Positions 21,571-34,077 are shown, numbered from the stretch's first letter. The stretch is 64,000 nucleotides of DNA from Pieris napi (GCF_905475465.1 NC_062244.1:12642001-12706000); one strand, 5' to 3'. Numbers and translations: made by a program. The notes: a model not told the origin generated them from the letters alone.

Positions 21571-24500
21571 TATAGAATGTTTTCTTCAAAATGTGCTGAC
21601 TGTCTTATCGTCACGTTTATCGTTATCACTCACAAAACACAGCACAAATTTACAAATACTATGACATAAACCTCGAATTAGGAAATTTGAAATATTTGAA
21701 TCTATGTGTCTTTTGACAGTAATTAACCCATCAATGTAAAAAAGTCAGAGTGACATCACCATAAAATTAAAAAGTATAGTAAAATATAATATTACATTCA
21801 CGATATACAATCTCAATGAGGCCATTAAGTATTTTATTATTTAATAGCTACACACTTTAATTATTTAATTATTAATATGATTATAATACTAATTAATGTA
21901 ATATAAATACGTGTCTTAAACTATTATAGACTGTGGTAGGACAAATACGTATTGCGAGTCAATACATGCCTTAATATACTTTCGATTACAAATTCTCGGT
22001 TCCCAAATAAAAATTATTTTTGTAATATTAAATAAATATGTTATATGTTTTATTTTTAAAATCTTTCGCTATTATTGTAACTAGTTTCGGTAAATTAAAT
22101 AAAAGTGTATTGTTTGACTCAAGTTCATATTTTTTTATTGGCAGCAATGACGCGATACTATCGCCACTGCTTTGAGAGTGGCAAAAAGTAGAACTAAATA
22201 TTTTCGGAATTAGCTGTTGTTTCGCTGCAGTCGACGCCCGAACCTGAAATTGAGATCATTATTACGTAGTCGATTTGTTTCGTCTTTATATGCAGCAATG
22301 CTATGAGATTCTTTTTTACATGGCGTATAGTAGTCGCACATAGTGAATTGTTCATTAATGTAAGATTGGTAACACTATTATATATTTACTTGCTAGGCCA
22401 TATTTTCTACCAATGCGTGCCCCCAAAATTGTATTTTATTACATAGTGCTAATTAAAAACGATATATCTATTTTTCAATTGTGATATATTTAATACACTA
22501 CAGCAACATGTCTAGGTCGAAATCTTTAGTTTTTGACCTAGTTAACAATATTGCTAACTTAAATATGTATCCAAGACCCATCTTTCGAACACAAAATGGC
22601 GGACCTCATTTGTTGAGACGTCAATTTATAAATTTTATGTAGCTATTGTACTATGCATGCTCTTAAATTAATTTTATGATTTATTAAATAGGTAATACTC
22701 ATTTCTTAATTATTATATTAATTGGGCTTTTGGTGAAGGATTTAGTACCTAGGTAGTTTAAATTTCATTTAAAGTGCATGTCATCCGACCTTTTAGAAAT
22801 GGTAGGCTTATACGGTTTTGTAGTGAATCATTATACGCCAATCACTGTGTTTGTGTGTGTGAGCGTTGCACGAATCGTGACCTCGTAAAAGTAAGGACAA
22901 AGATATCTTTCCGTTCTAGAAGCTGACGTCATTTATATTATATTCGTTCGCAGTGAGACTAGAGCTTAGCGGCTAGCGCACACCGAGACATTGTGAAATG
23001 TGAATAGCCACCCACTGCTTGCTTATTAATCGCTCGTTTCTAATAATTTGAGTTGTGGCTGGAGCAAACAGTTGCTCTACTGTATCCTGTCCACACATGT
23101 CGAATTACTTACTGCGATATCAATTAAGTGATTTTTGAAGATATTTCCCAATGACAATTGTTTCGACGATTCTTAGGTATAGTATTCTAATGAAACTTGG
23201 AAATCAAAGTCCCATTTAGAACAAACGTACTCCTTACGCTAAAAATAACATAGCTGATATAGATATGTTATTTTTAATAATTAAACATAAAAAACATTAT
23301 AATAATAACTATTCAACTCTATACGCGATTAGTAAAAGGTTTATCTCGGTACATTTATTTTCGTAATGTTTCCATCGAAATTTTAAATATAAATATATTT
23401 AATTAAATTTTTGCCTAAAATCAATATACATTTTGATCATAACCAAACAACTAATTTAAACCATGACGTCAGTTCCTATTCCTAAAAGTCTTTGTTAACC
23501 TATTTAGGATTCTTGTTCATGAGTTGGTGCGACTTCTTTATTTGTTCGGATTATACAAATATGGCGTGCTCGTGTGTATGTAGTGTGTAAAAATAATGTT
23601 TGGTTGTAACTATTGATCGACATTATCAGTCGGTATCTTAATTTTTTTCTTTATATCTAGATAGCTACTAAATAATCTGAATATTTGCTAGATAAGGTAT
23701 CGCGTTGTTGCATTATTGTAGACTTTGTACATACTCTATATTATATTATTTCATTACTTGATAAAATTAATTTCAACCGTGGGTACCTAATTATCGCCTT
23801 TTCGTTTTTAATCGTGTTTAACTGCATTTAAGTGCGTAGTTATATTTAACTCTGGTTTAGGCAGTAGAATTATCTAGTTTTACTTTAGAACTGATTCGAA
23901 TAGCTCTTGATAGAACCCAGATTATTATTTTTGGTTTAGTAAATAGTTTTTTTTCTATGTCATAAAAAGTTCACACAAGTAACATTAAATGCTCACACAC
24001 AACACGATGATTATTGTATTTTGGCGTAGACCGAATACTAATTTTACAACACAATTTTTGCCACAGCTTCTGTACAATGTTTCAAAATAGCTAATAATAG
24101 TGAGGCATTTAAAAACAACTTTTTTTTTATATTTTTTTGAAAACAACAATTTTTAAATTGAATCATGGTATCCACCAATTAGTAATGAATGGCCGCTTAT
24201 TTACGAATTTAATTAATCATATCAATTTTAATATCTACCAACGAAAGATATAGTCATTAATATGGTATGTTATATTAATGCTATCTGAAAGTGCCCAAAC
24301 AAAAAAAGCTAATCTGATTATATAACCTACAGTAAATGTTATTATTTTTTCAAGGCAAGCCTTAGACAAGTATGTTATTAAACTTTTACTCTGCAATACT
24401 AGAATTGCACTCAAATAAAGATTATCAATATGTAACTTATGTGGCTTCATTTAACTACTATTAAACTTTTAAAAATTACGATTATAATAAATAATCAGTG

Positions 24501-24670
24501 TTTCTAATGCTGTTTGCTTAGTGACAAAGGATGAATGATGATCAAACATTACCATGCTTTCGTAAAAAATAATGTAATGTTGCCCAGAATATATTATTTT
24601 CTTAAGAAACTATTTATGCAAATAAACTTATTAATTAAGATTTTATGAAAATTCCAGTAATACTTTGAAA
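21571..24670. other. Ube4A/ZC3H4-like intergenic region with promoters
   Basis: This 3.1-kb interval lies between divergent genes, so both promoters should lie here. No coding frame of note is present. A plausible 3' splice site (attccag, ending at 24657) lies 13 bp before the ZC3H4-like ATG. A candidate partner donor is AAAA/GTAAGG at 22890/22891, following a (GT)n-like run. This would make a 5' untranslated exon; it is inference only. An ATGGCGGAC at about 22597 opens no long frame. The remainder is AT-rich and featureless. Confidence 0.45.
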
Positions 24671-27600
24671 ATGGCGGATCCAGCGTCGAATACCGACTTG
24701 GAAGACGGAGAAATCGAGAGTGATGGAGAAACAACTGAAAATCTGCAAGAAGAAAAGAAAGACGTCGATGTTCCAGCTAAAGATGAAGAGGTACCCGTAG
24801 GCGATAACAATTCACAAAACTTCTATTACTCCAAATCAGGTAAGAAGAAAAAATCTAAGTCAAACAAAGGTGAGCAAAAGTACAGGGAGAAAAGTAAAAA
24901 ATCTCGGAAAAATGCTAATCCTTTAGAAGAAGATTTTGCTGGAAATATTGAAAAAGCAATAAGAAAAGCTATGAATAGAAATGAAGACAACGATGGTCAT
25001 GTTGAAACTGACATTGACGAACGGCGGAAGCATAAGAGAAGAAAAAAGCACGAAAATAAAGATGGTCCTAGTAAAAAACGTAAAAAGCAAGATTACTCCG
25101 ATGAAGTGGATGAAAGCGAAATGATGTGTGTTCGAGGTGCGTCGCCTGTACATAATCAATCACAAAATGAAGACTTCCAAGAAGACGAGCAAGAAGAATC
25201 TTATGAATCTGATAGTAGTCAAGATTCGAGGGATAACCATCGCAGGCACAGAAATCAGCAGAGAGACAGAAATAAAAACAAAAATGATCGACGCAGAGGG
25301 AACCATAACATGCAAGATTCCGAAGGTGTGTGTTTATATTTTATGCAAGGCAAGTGTCACAAAGGAGATGACTGCATTTATTCGCACGACGCCCGCCCAC
25401 CTCGTAAGATGGAGCTATGTAAGTTTTATTTAATGGACTGTTGTGCAAAAAGAGATAAATGTTTGTACATGCATGCAGATTTTCCTTGCAAATATTACCA
25501 TACCGGTCTTCCATGCGTATACAATGATGATTGTAAATTTGCCCATGGCAAACCGCTTAACGAAAATCTAAAAAATATTATACTTAAACATATCGAATCA
25601 GCACCTAAAGAAATTTTAGGAGACTTTCCGAGGTTAAACCGTGAAGATGCTATAAAAATGATACAAACTACTCAACTGAAACTAAAACAGCAGTATCCTG
25701 AGGAATCAGATAATCAAGAAAAACCTATACCATCATTGTTTGAAATTAACATCCCTAATCCACAGAATAACGCAGAAATGATAAATAATTTTAATATGAA
25801 TAATGATAGATCAAATAAAATATCACCAAAAGTCCGACAATCAAGATGGCAAAATGATCAAACTTCTAGCGCAAATCTATCACCAAGCTATAGTCATTCC
25901 TCGAGTGTTTTAAGTATCAAAAATTTAACCGGAGTTCTAACACCTAGACAAATCATAGATCTCAAAAAATTGGGTATTGATAACTTAGATCAACTAGGTC
26001 AACTAACAGTATTACAATTAAATGGTATTGGAATATCCCTTAAACAAATAACTGATATACAATTAAATACAATGAGTATTCAGAAACTCGGTTTAATTAA
26101 TAGTTCTGAACAACAAATGCCGCTTATTCCAACTGGAACTGGTAGTAAAGATCTAGACCTACGCATACCCCCAGGGAATATTTCAAATAATGTAGCAATA
26201 TCTACTGGTTTTCCGGGCCAAGATATTGATATGCGTTTTCAGTCTTCCGTATCTGCAACAATACATGAAGATTCTTTAACAAACAGCACCCCAAAACAAG
26301 ATGATCCGCCACCAAAAGATACAATTGATATTGACCAATATACTAAAGATGCATTAAAGTTTGCATCAAAGGATAAAGAGAACATTGATATTTCTAATGA
26401 TACATTTGAAGCTGAAAAATCGATTACCCAAATCGAAACAAAAGATGTCGATCACAGAGTGCTTCCTTATTCTGACGCTGAAACGAAATTTACCTCATCA
26501 AATATAAATGAGAATGCAGTTCGGCTAGAAAGCGATACAGACATAAGATTCCTTCAACCGGACCCAATATTTAAAAATCCAGCTAGAAGAAATCGGCGTT
26601 CTACGACAGACGATGACGAGGAAAACAATTTGCTTATTGATGAGAAGTGGTATTCCAGCGATGAGGAAAAGGGTTCAAGAAAGAAGTCCCCAAATTCTTC
26701 GCCGCAAAAGGGTTTCATGTCTCCGCCGGCGACACCGGCGCCGCATGTAATAGAGCCTTCATCTGTCCTAAGTAAGATAGGAGATTTATCGAAAATTGAT
26801 ATAAGCGAGGAAGTGACAAAATTGTTGAATACCATGAAGAATAACATGCATGAAAATATAACGCAAAATAATCAAACCGAGTCAGTTACTGTCTCACGGG
26901 ATCCGAGGTCAAAGCGATCGCCAGATAAAACTGCAGAGACACCGAAATTAATTCCTCAGAAAAAGCAATCTAAAATATCTATTTACGATTGCGTCGTCGG
27001 GGAACCGACGGATGGCCGTAGAAGGAGTGACGTAGATCTTAGACAATCTGAATTTAAACCCACTTTTGGTGACACGGACTTAAGACAGAGCGCAGGCGGA
27101 GATATCGATTTGCGATTAAGCCTACCGTTTAAGGCAATTCCTAATTACACACCAGCCTCTGAAATAAACGGTTCCATAAATAATCATCCCCCTATACAAT
27201 ACAAATTAGTCTCCATTTATATACCTAGACCTGATTACACAGACATTAAAAATAGTACCGCTAAATCGCAGGCTTTAGTCGATCCGCGCTTAAGAAAAGT
27301 ATTTAGATTATCTACAGAAGAATTTCACAGTGATTCTGAAAAGCCTACATCTAAAACGGCACCTGTCAGTTCGGGTCCGCGTATTGATCCGCGAAGAAAG
27401 CCTAAAGAACCCGTCGAAAGTGTTAATGTCGAACCGAAACCCAACGCTTTGGACTTACAAACGATATTACAGAATTCAAATTGGTACAAAGATTTGAGTT
27501 CTACCCAAAAGATTTTTGTGAATCAAAATTTAGCACCTGTAACGCAACAGATTAAGCAGTTTCACCAGGATAAGATGCCTGGGAAGCAATTCGACCTGGC

Positions 27601-28165
27601 CGCGATAAAAAGCAGTTCTATTCTTTGCGGTATATTTACAAATTTAGGTATCACGCTCGGAGAAAATGCAGAATTTTCTTTATTGCCAAAACCAAAAGAA
27701 GCTTTACTCAAAACTCCAATAAACTTTAATCCAAATCCCATTCCATTCGGAGCGAATAATATGAACCCATCTGGAGGGATGGAACCAGGTATGAACATGA
27801 TGAACGGCCCGCCGATGGGAATGGGTGGCGGGATGAACTCCATGAACGTGGGACACATGCACGGCTTCAATCAGTCCATGTCGGATCCGCGAAACGGGCC
27901 CACTCCGGGTCTTTTAGGTATCGCTCCTAACATTCCACATAACTTCAATAATAATAAATTCGGTCCTCCCAATAATTTCGGTAATATGGGGTATAACGGA
28001 CCAGGTAATGACTTTAATTATATGGAGGAACAGAATTTCCAGAGGTTTCCTCACCGAGGCGGTCATCGCGGCCGTGGCAACGACAGGTGGAATCGCGGCG
28101 GGTCAAATCGAGGTCAAAGAGATCGGAAAAACTTCAACGATCGTGGTAATTGGAAAAATAAGTAA
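24671..28165 (+). CDS. su(s): CCCH zinc-finger protein of the ZC3H4/suppressor of sable family
   Basis: A single uninterrupted exon encodes 1164 residues. An acidic N-terminus (DLEDGEIESDGE) is followed by Lys/Arg-rich stretches, then three tandem CCCH fingers: C221-C229-C235-H239 (CLYFMQGKC), C250-C258-C264-H268 (CKFYLMDCCAKRDKC) and C273-C282-C288-H292 (CKYYHTGLPCVYNDDCKFAH). HIESAPKEILGDFPRLNRE follows. This block is the hallmark of ZC3H4/ZC3H6/ZC3H8 and Drosophila su(sable). The middle has repeated D-[LM]-R motifs (DLDLR, DIDMRF, DLRQS, DIDLR, DPR). The tail is Gly/Met/Asn-rich and ends in RGG-like repeats (HRGGHRGRGNDR). Relatives act with WDR82 to terminate or attenuate unproductive RNA polymerase II transcripts in the nucleus. 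AATAAA signals lie at 28756-28761 and 28801-28806. Confidence 0.93.
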   Translation: MADPASNTDLEDGEIESDGETTENLQEEKKDVDVPAKDEEVPVGDNNSQNFYYSKSGKKKKSKSNKGEQKYREKSKKSRKNANPLEEDFAGNIEKAIRKAMNRNEDNDGHVETDIDERRKHKRRKKHENKDGPSKKRKKQDYSDEVDESEMMCVRGASPVHNQSQNEDFQEDEQEESYESDSSQDSRDNHRRHRNQQRDRNKNKNDRRRGNHNMQDSEGVCLYFMQGKCHKGDDCIYSHDARPPRKMELCKFYLMDCCAKRDKCLYMHADFPCKYYHTGLPCVYNDDCKFAHGKPLNENLKNIILKHIESAPKEILGDFPRLNREDAIKMIQTTQLKLKQQYPEESDNQEKPIPSLFEINIPNPQNNAEMINNFNMNNDRSNKISPKVRQSRWQNDQTSSANLSPSYSHSSSVLSIKNLTGVLTPRQIIDLKKLGIDNLDQLGQLTVLQLNGIGISLKQITDIQLNTMSIQKLGLINSSEQQMPLIPTGTGSKDLDLRIPPGNISNNVAISTGFPGQDIDMRFQSSVSATIHEDSLTNSTPKQDDPPPKDTIDIDQYTKDALKFASKDKENIDISNDTFEAEKSITQIETKDVDHRVLPYSDAETKFTSSNINENAVRLESDTDIRFLQPDPIFKNPARRNRRSTTDDDEENNLLIDEKWYSSDEEKGSRKKSPNSSPQKGFMSPPATPAPHVIEPSSVLSKIGDLSKIDISEEVTKLLNTMKNNMHENITQNNQTESVTVSRDPRSKRSPDKTAETPKLIPQKKQSKISIYDCVVGEPTDGRRRSDVDLRQSEFKPTFGDTDLRQSAGGDIDLRLSLPFKAIPNYTPASEINGSINNHPPIQYKLVSIYIPRPDYTDIKNSTAKSQALVDPRLRKVFRLSTEEFHSDSEKPTSKTAPVSSGPRIDPRRKPKEPVESVNVEPKPNALDLQTILQNSNWYKDLSSTQKIFVNQNLAPVTQQIKQFHQDKMPGKQFDLAAIKSSSILCGIFTNLGITLGENAEFSLLPKPKEALLKTPINFNPNPIPFGANNMNPSGGMEPGMNMMNGPPMGMGGGMNSMNVGHMHGFNQSMSDPRNGPTPGLLGIAPNIPHNFNNNKFGPPNNFGNMGYNGPGNDFNYMEEQNFQRFPHRGGHRGRGNDRWNRGGSNRGQRDRKNFNDRGNWKNK

Positions 28166-29166
28166 TTTTATGACTTTTATATAATTGTAAATATAATTTT
28201 AAAAGAAATTAGGTAAGATTTTCTTCCACACCAATAATATTACTAAATGTGATCAAGGTGATACATTTAATTATAGGATTTTAGACTCACCTGGGTAGTC
28301 TTTTTATAATTAATGATGAAATATATACAATATTATTGAAATAATATTTATTAAGGATTCGGGATTTTTTATGTACAAGTGAAATGTAAATAATTTTTAC
28401 AATATTAAGGAACAAGCAGAAGAAGGATTAATTTAAGTTTATAATGTTCAAGTTAAGTTGGTAAAGTACTCATTATGCGAGCCAAATGTTTTAAGACTGA
28501 GCGCGGGTTTATAATTGAGTTTAAGTTATTATAAGTACTATGTTAAATCAGCATCCCACAGCAATCGAACACAGGTGATTAGAATTAGATAATTCAGTAA
28601 TGTATTTTATTGTACGTGATTCAAAGCAATATAATAGGAAAATCGTATTCTGATAATATAGGTGAATAGTCTGAAATCAATAGTTGTAATATTGTAAGGT
28701 ACGAAGCATATTTAGTTTTGTGGAACTTGTAAAAATGAAAGTCCATTGGATTTTAAATAAATTATTTATATATTTTTCATGTATTAATTCAGCACCTGCG
28801 AATAAAGTACCTCTTTTACAGGAATGACTTATGTATGACTTCGGTGACAATTAATGGATGTTTTTCAGTAATGATGCACACTTCATTGTTTTATGGGGTA
28901 AGTTACCTGTCTCAAGGTAAAAAGATTAAATGAGGAGGATTAGGAAAAACAATACATTTAAAGAAATAAACAATAATTGTTTAATTGAGTCATTAATATC
29001 GAAACTTTTCTTCAAATAAATAAGTCTCATTTTAATATCATCATTTTTACCTCATTTTCAACTAACGATTATTACTCTTCGTCTTCTCTAAAACTTAAAA
29101 TATACTTTTACACCTGAATTAATTCTAATTTTTACCTCATATTGTAGACCATATTATTTTTAAGCC
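28166..29166. other. 3' flanks of the ZC3H4-like gene and IFT22
   Basis: The two genes converge here. AATAAA at 28756-28761 and 28801-28806 would give the plus-strand gene a 3' untranslated region of about 600-650 bp. The remainder to the IFT22 stop is AT-rich and without open frames. Confidence 0.5.
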
Positions 29167-30638
29167 TTAAATGTCACTTTGAGAAATGGATTGTAAAATC
29201 GATGACACAAAATTTATAAAATCTAATTTTACACGATCTCTTCTTGTATTCATGTTGATTGCTACTTGGGAAACTCTTGAAAACGACGGAGCTAAAAATA
29301 TAAATTATTATTTGGCATCAAATAAATAGTCTCTATTGAGCAGCTAGATTCTGAATTAGTTAGTGTTAATGTTTTCCCTAATACAATTTTGTATCGTACG
29401 TGAAACGTAGATACTATGAAAATCTAAAATCTCTTTCCATGGGACTCGAAGTCAGTTTTCAATAAAATAAAAAGGTAACATTGAAGGAAAGATATTCAAG
29501 ATTTTAACAACAATTAGTCAAAACAGCCCCAATATCACTTATTCCACGTCATTAAAAGATTTTATGGTAGTCTATTATTTTCTTGCAAAATAAAAGTGTA
29601 CATACATAAGTTCAAAACACCATCATCCTCTTGGCCGTCGGTACAGTTGCAGAATACAACACACTGTTTTGTAGATAATTTTGGTTGCGACACGAAATAG
29701 TTGTACAAAAGTTCCAATTCTCGTGGTGCATTCGTTGAGTTAGACGAACATACAAATATAACACCGTTGACACCAACACGAAGAGCAGGCCAGCAGGATT
29801 CAAACCTGTTCAATTATTCATAGACATTCATTTAATAATGATATTTATAAATAACACCAAATTGTTGATCTAAATGTACATTTTGAGCTGGATATTAAAG
29901 CGCTATTTTAACTTAATTTCATGGTATTGTATAATGCATTGCTACTAAAACAAATTCTGGGTTATAGTTGGACCTAAGAATGAAACTTTTATTCATAAAA
30001 TTATAAATCCTACGTACTAGAGAAGGGACAAGTCAAAAATAACGGACGAACATGTATAGTAAATGTCATGAGAGTGGATGAAGCGAGTGCGGGATGTCAG
30101 GACCGTAGCAAGTGAAGATAGATAGATAAAGCTTACTTATGATCACCGCTGCAGTCCCAAAGTTCAATATCGACCTTGCACTGTTTGTCGTTTATACTTA
30201 GATTTGGCAGTTCGAATTCGACGATTCTAACACCCTGAGTTGGACGCGGTTCAGAATCTTCGAAATTCACAGCCTCTGATATGAAATTGGCTAGCAAAGA
30301 CTTGCCACTCTGCAAACCACAATAATTACAATTTTGGTGTGTTATGGTATGTATGAAATCTCTTTCCTCTCACGGTTTAGACATTTTTGAGTCGAATTTA
30401 TCAATTATTTTTTATATTATATTTAGTCGGTTATCAATCTCATAACCACCACTTAGATATCATATTAAGATGAACTTTAGTAATGAATGGTAAGAGTGGT
30501 AAGAAAGAAATACTACTGTAAGAATACCAATAATTATTTATAAAAAACTCTAGAAATCCCGCAAACAATCAACATCAATAAAACAAAACTTACTTCAGAA
30601 GGACCTATCATAAGTATCTTGAGTTTCTGAATTTGCAT
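29167..30638 (-). CDS. IFT22: Intraflagellar transport protein 22 (Rab-like 5)
   Basis: Four minus-strand exons: 30638-30594, 30309-30137, 29805-29606 and 29291-29167 (stop TAA). They join in phase to 180 residues (human RABL5/IFT22: 185). The start MQIQKLKILMIGPSESGKS carries the P-loop GPSESGKS (12-19), split by intron 1. PTQGVRIVEF (38-47) and ELWDCSGDHKFESCWPAL (64-81) follow, the latter matching human ELWDCGGDAKFESCWPAL. The C-terminus ends DRVKLDFINFVSSILQSIS, aligning with human EIRMEFIKYLKSIINSM. As in other IFT22 proteins there is no NKxD guanine-specificity motif. It is a small IFT-B subunit in cilia; in insects that means sensory neurons and sperm. The exon 3 frame stays open past its donor, but the GTATGT site at 29605 and the fit of exon 4 favour splicing. 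Confidence 0.94.
30019..30125 (+). mobile_element. LINE-type fragment in IFT22 intron 2
   Basis: 'aaatgtcatgagagtggatg' and 'atgtcaggaccgtagcaagt' match the minus-strand element at 2.1 kb. It lies immediately downstream of IFT22 exon 2 in the opposite direction. No intact frame. Confidence 0.55.
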
Positions 30639-31298
30639 TTTAATTATGATAAATAAAAACAACTTTAATGCTTAACGAATTATTATTTTAGTACCTACTG
30701 TTTTCTATGAAACACAACACAACAGTTTGAAATGACAATGTTTGTTTGTAATCCTTGCCTTGGTAACCATGAATGCTAGGCAACACATTCTAAATTATCT
30801 AATCAATAAATATACTAGCAATATAGCAACTTAACTGTTTCAAGAACAATAATGAAATATGATATTATGTTGGCAACCTCTTCATATTATGTATTATTAT
30901 TTCCATCTGGTTAACACAAACATAGGTTAACTTGATTTATTTATAAAGAGTATTAATACAGACTTATTAGTTATTACCGTACCTACCAATAATTTACAGA
31001 CTAATTTGAGCATACCATACAAACATGCGATGCGCATAACATATATACATATATTGTTCGCATGTTCGATACATCGACTACTACTTACAAAACGCCTGAA
31101 GAAATGTTTACACTATAAAGTAATGATTTTGCCTAACTGATTCCGGTGAGTAAAATGAAGCATTTATTTGTGAGATCGTTCCTTCAGCAAAAATATCTTC
31201 AGTAATGTGTAGTTCTTTAATCTTTAAGAGGAACTGTTAATACTAGAATAATACGACTGCGACATGTATTCTTAGCTAACATATAATAATAAAAACAC
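30639..31298. other. IFT22 5' flank
   Basis: This AT-rich interval is between the IFT22 start and the tRNA gene and presumably holds the IFT22 promoter. Nothing else is recognisable. A 'catatatacatatattg' near 31040 is simple AT-alternating sequence. Confidence 0.35.
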
Positions 31299-31370
31299 AG
31301 GTTCCACCGAGATTTGAACTCGGATCGCTGGATTCAGAGTCCAGAGTGCTAACCGTTACACCATGGAACC
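31299..31370 (-). tRNA. tRNA-Gln-CTG: tRNA-Gln (anticodon CTG)
   Basis: These 72 nt on the minus strand fold as a full cloverleaf. The acceptor stem is GGTTCCA with TGGAACC and discriminator T. The D arm holds box A (GGTGTAACGGTTAGC). The anticodon stem CTGGA/TCCAG encloses loop CTCTGAA, with anticodon CTG at 31337-31335. The T arm is CCGAG-TTCAAAT-CTCGG (box B). No CCA is encoded and there is no intron, as expected for a eukaryotic nuclear gene. A run of five T residues on the coding strand (31295-31291), a few bases past the 3' end, fits a Pol III terminator. Confidence 0.97.
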
Positions 31371-34077
31371 GTATGAGTCACGGGACAAATTTGTCAATGT
31401 ATTTTACTCGAGTGAAAACAAAATTAAATTTTCTGTCATTGTCTTGACGAGGACCAGTGTTTCCTGTTTGTCTCCATTCCTGCGTAGATTAATTTTTTGT
31501 GAGTCAAGAAAAATATAGTGTCAACATTTTAAATATAGTTTGTAATTTAGAATATCTAAAACAAATAATATAAAAGGTTTTTTTTATTATCCGTTTAATA
31601 TGAAAAACAGCAGAACAGAAAAACAGATATGAAAAACGATCGGTGATTGCAACGCCGTCTGTGAGGAAAAAAAATATAAAAATGAGAATGGCCTTAAAAG
31701 AAATATGGAAAGATTGTATTTAATATAGAAAATGGTTTGAAATTTAAATTTATATTTTAGAACACGAGCCTAAGGCGAAGATATTCTTTAAAGCAATTTT
31801 AATCGATAGAATTCCTAAATTATTGAAATGATAACTGTTTTTATTATGACGTCTTGATATCCTAACGGTGAACTATTATTGTGGCTAACCACAAATTGTG
31901 ATGAGCGTTGCAGAATATTATTATACAGCAAGCTCTAATAACGCCCTTTATTGCAGTTCCTTAATCCGTTATACATAATTATATTATTTTGTAGAACCTT
32001 TGGATTTGATTTATTAAAAGGGAATAAAAATGAATACTTTTATTGAATAGACTAAAATATAGATATACATACTTAACTAAAGTTAAACTGTAAAGTTAGC
32101 TGGCATTGATACTCTTGAAGGGGACGAGTGAAATATTATATAAAAATCTTACACGATTAAATAAAATGGGCTGTTTTTTTATTATAAAGAATTTTACAAT
32201 GAATAATACTTGAAGGTAAGAAACAGCGCGGCGTAACTGGAAAGCTTTTTAATATTTGCAGTCTACAACAGATGGCGCCACATACACGGTTCATAGATTC
32301 ATTCATTCACACTCAGATCAAAACATGGTATTGCACCGTAGAAATTAAAATTAATATAAATTCGTTATTGTTATTAAGGTGTTAATACTATTTTGTGTCA
32401 TGTTATTTACGCTTTATCTTAGCAATATTAAAAGAAATATATATAAGGCACTTACATATTCACTAGGATCACAACGCTAATGATAAATAATAATTAATTA
32501 CGTCTAAAATATTACATAAAACATAGCACGTAATATTTTCCCATACAATGTTGTCAGGATGGAATAACATGTGCTGAGATGAGATACTAACTGCTACGCA
32601 TATTTTTAGAACGAATTATTAAATGTATCTTGTTGGATAGAAATCTTTCTATTACGGCATATACGAGTATTAGCCATTGTATACACTTTTGTAGCAATTT
32701 GATTAAATCCATAGTTGTTATTCATAACATCGATGCATTATTATTCAAATAGCGGACCTTATTATCTTACCTATAAATCAAACAAGCGTCCGGGTTCGAC
32801 GTTCTATCCAGCTTTAGACTAAGCAGGAACCTAGCTGTCCTAACGTTCCTAGGTCATCGACCGAGCGTTAGGTTCGCAGGACGATAGATATTTTAACTTT
32901 ATTGGTTTATTAATAGAAATGGTTTCGAAGGTGTAAAATAATATACTTAATACTTTTAGTTATGTGTTTGATTTTTCAAACAGAATTATGATGTATAGAG
33001 ACCAGCTTTTACTAACATGATAGTAAACATTGTGAAATTTTGCATTAATACATTATCTGAGTTATCGGTTACTTAGAATATATATTTTATGAACACTCCA
33101 ACTGGAGCCACAAAATTATATCCTTATATTTCGTAATTATACTTATTATTCTACCATAAGAGATAATTTAATGGGTGACTCAGATTCGAATAAGAAGAAG
33201 AAACGAATTTATTTAATTTTTACCACTTCAGTAGAACAAAGTTAAAGTCATGCCTTGAAGATTTCAATGATTACAAGATGTCGAGTGAAGACATACTATT
33301 TAAAATCGCTAGTCATTCGGAGACCTCCCTCAATTTAATTATGTAAACAGCGAGCGAGCGCAAGAATGGGTTGCGCGAACATCTAGAAGTTGTTGTTAAA
33401 ATGAAATTTAATGTGATGATATTAAAATAACAAAATACCTGGAACCAAATTATTCTTGCTTCCGCAAATTCAAAGTCCTATAACGTTTTCATTATTTAAG
33501 GTATTTTAATAATGATTTCGCGTCTTGTTTTACATTAAAACTAATGGAAATTTCTCTATTTTCGGAAGGACATTTATCTCGGTATCTATTATTACTTACC
33601 CCATTTGTGTCTATCGAGGCCATGCTAAAAGAATATTAAGTATAAACTTTTTATTCTACCATGTAAACATTTTCATGAATATAGAATGTATTGCAAATCA
33701 ATAGTACTCATAAACAAGATTCTTAATAAACCTACCCTTATAAAAAGATCGCGTTCGCATGTTAGAATTTAATGAGCTCTAAGCATTAATTGCTGTAATA
33801 TAGTAAATTGCTTTAGTGACTATAATTTAAAAATAAATGTAACTATCACCTGCACCCGTTGCTTGCCTGTAAGTAAAAATAATCAATAAAAGTAGTAGTG
33901 AGTTTAGACACTCGGGCCACAGGTACCCTGTAGGTACCCAATAGTGCACATGCTAATGAAATATTAAAACATTAGGCAATTTCCACTACGTAGCATTTTT
34001 CTCGCGAATCGTTTTACCAAGAGTACTTTAATACAAGAATTAAAGTTACGTTCATTTAAGTTTTATCTTTTTTTATG
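31371..34077. other. Intergenic DNA without recognisable genes
   Basis: 2.7 kb of AT-rich sequence with no frame above about 60 codons and no known domain. The only structured patch I see is the set of overlapping short inverted repeats at 32825-32872, listed separately. Confidence 0.4.
32825..32872. repeat. Nested short inverted repeats
   Basis: AGGAAC (32825-32830) pairs with GTTCCT (32845-32850). CCTAACG (32839-32845) pairs with CGTTAGG (32866-32872). The inner GGTC-ATC-GACC can also pair. The patch is GC-richer than its surroundings. Function unknown. Confidence 0.3.

Noticed and set aside
22597..22620. ATGGCGGAC start resembling the start of the ZC3H4-like gene
   Set aside because: The frame closes within a few codons and no splice donor follows that would link it to the gene.
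24923..25159. Minus-strand frames within the ZC3H4-like exon (also 26554-26847 and 27562-27870)
   Set aside because: Antisense shadows of the long coding exon.
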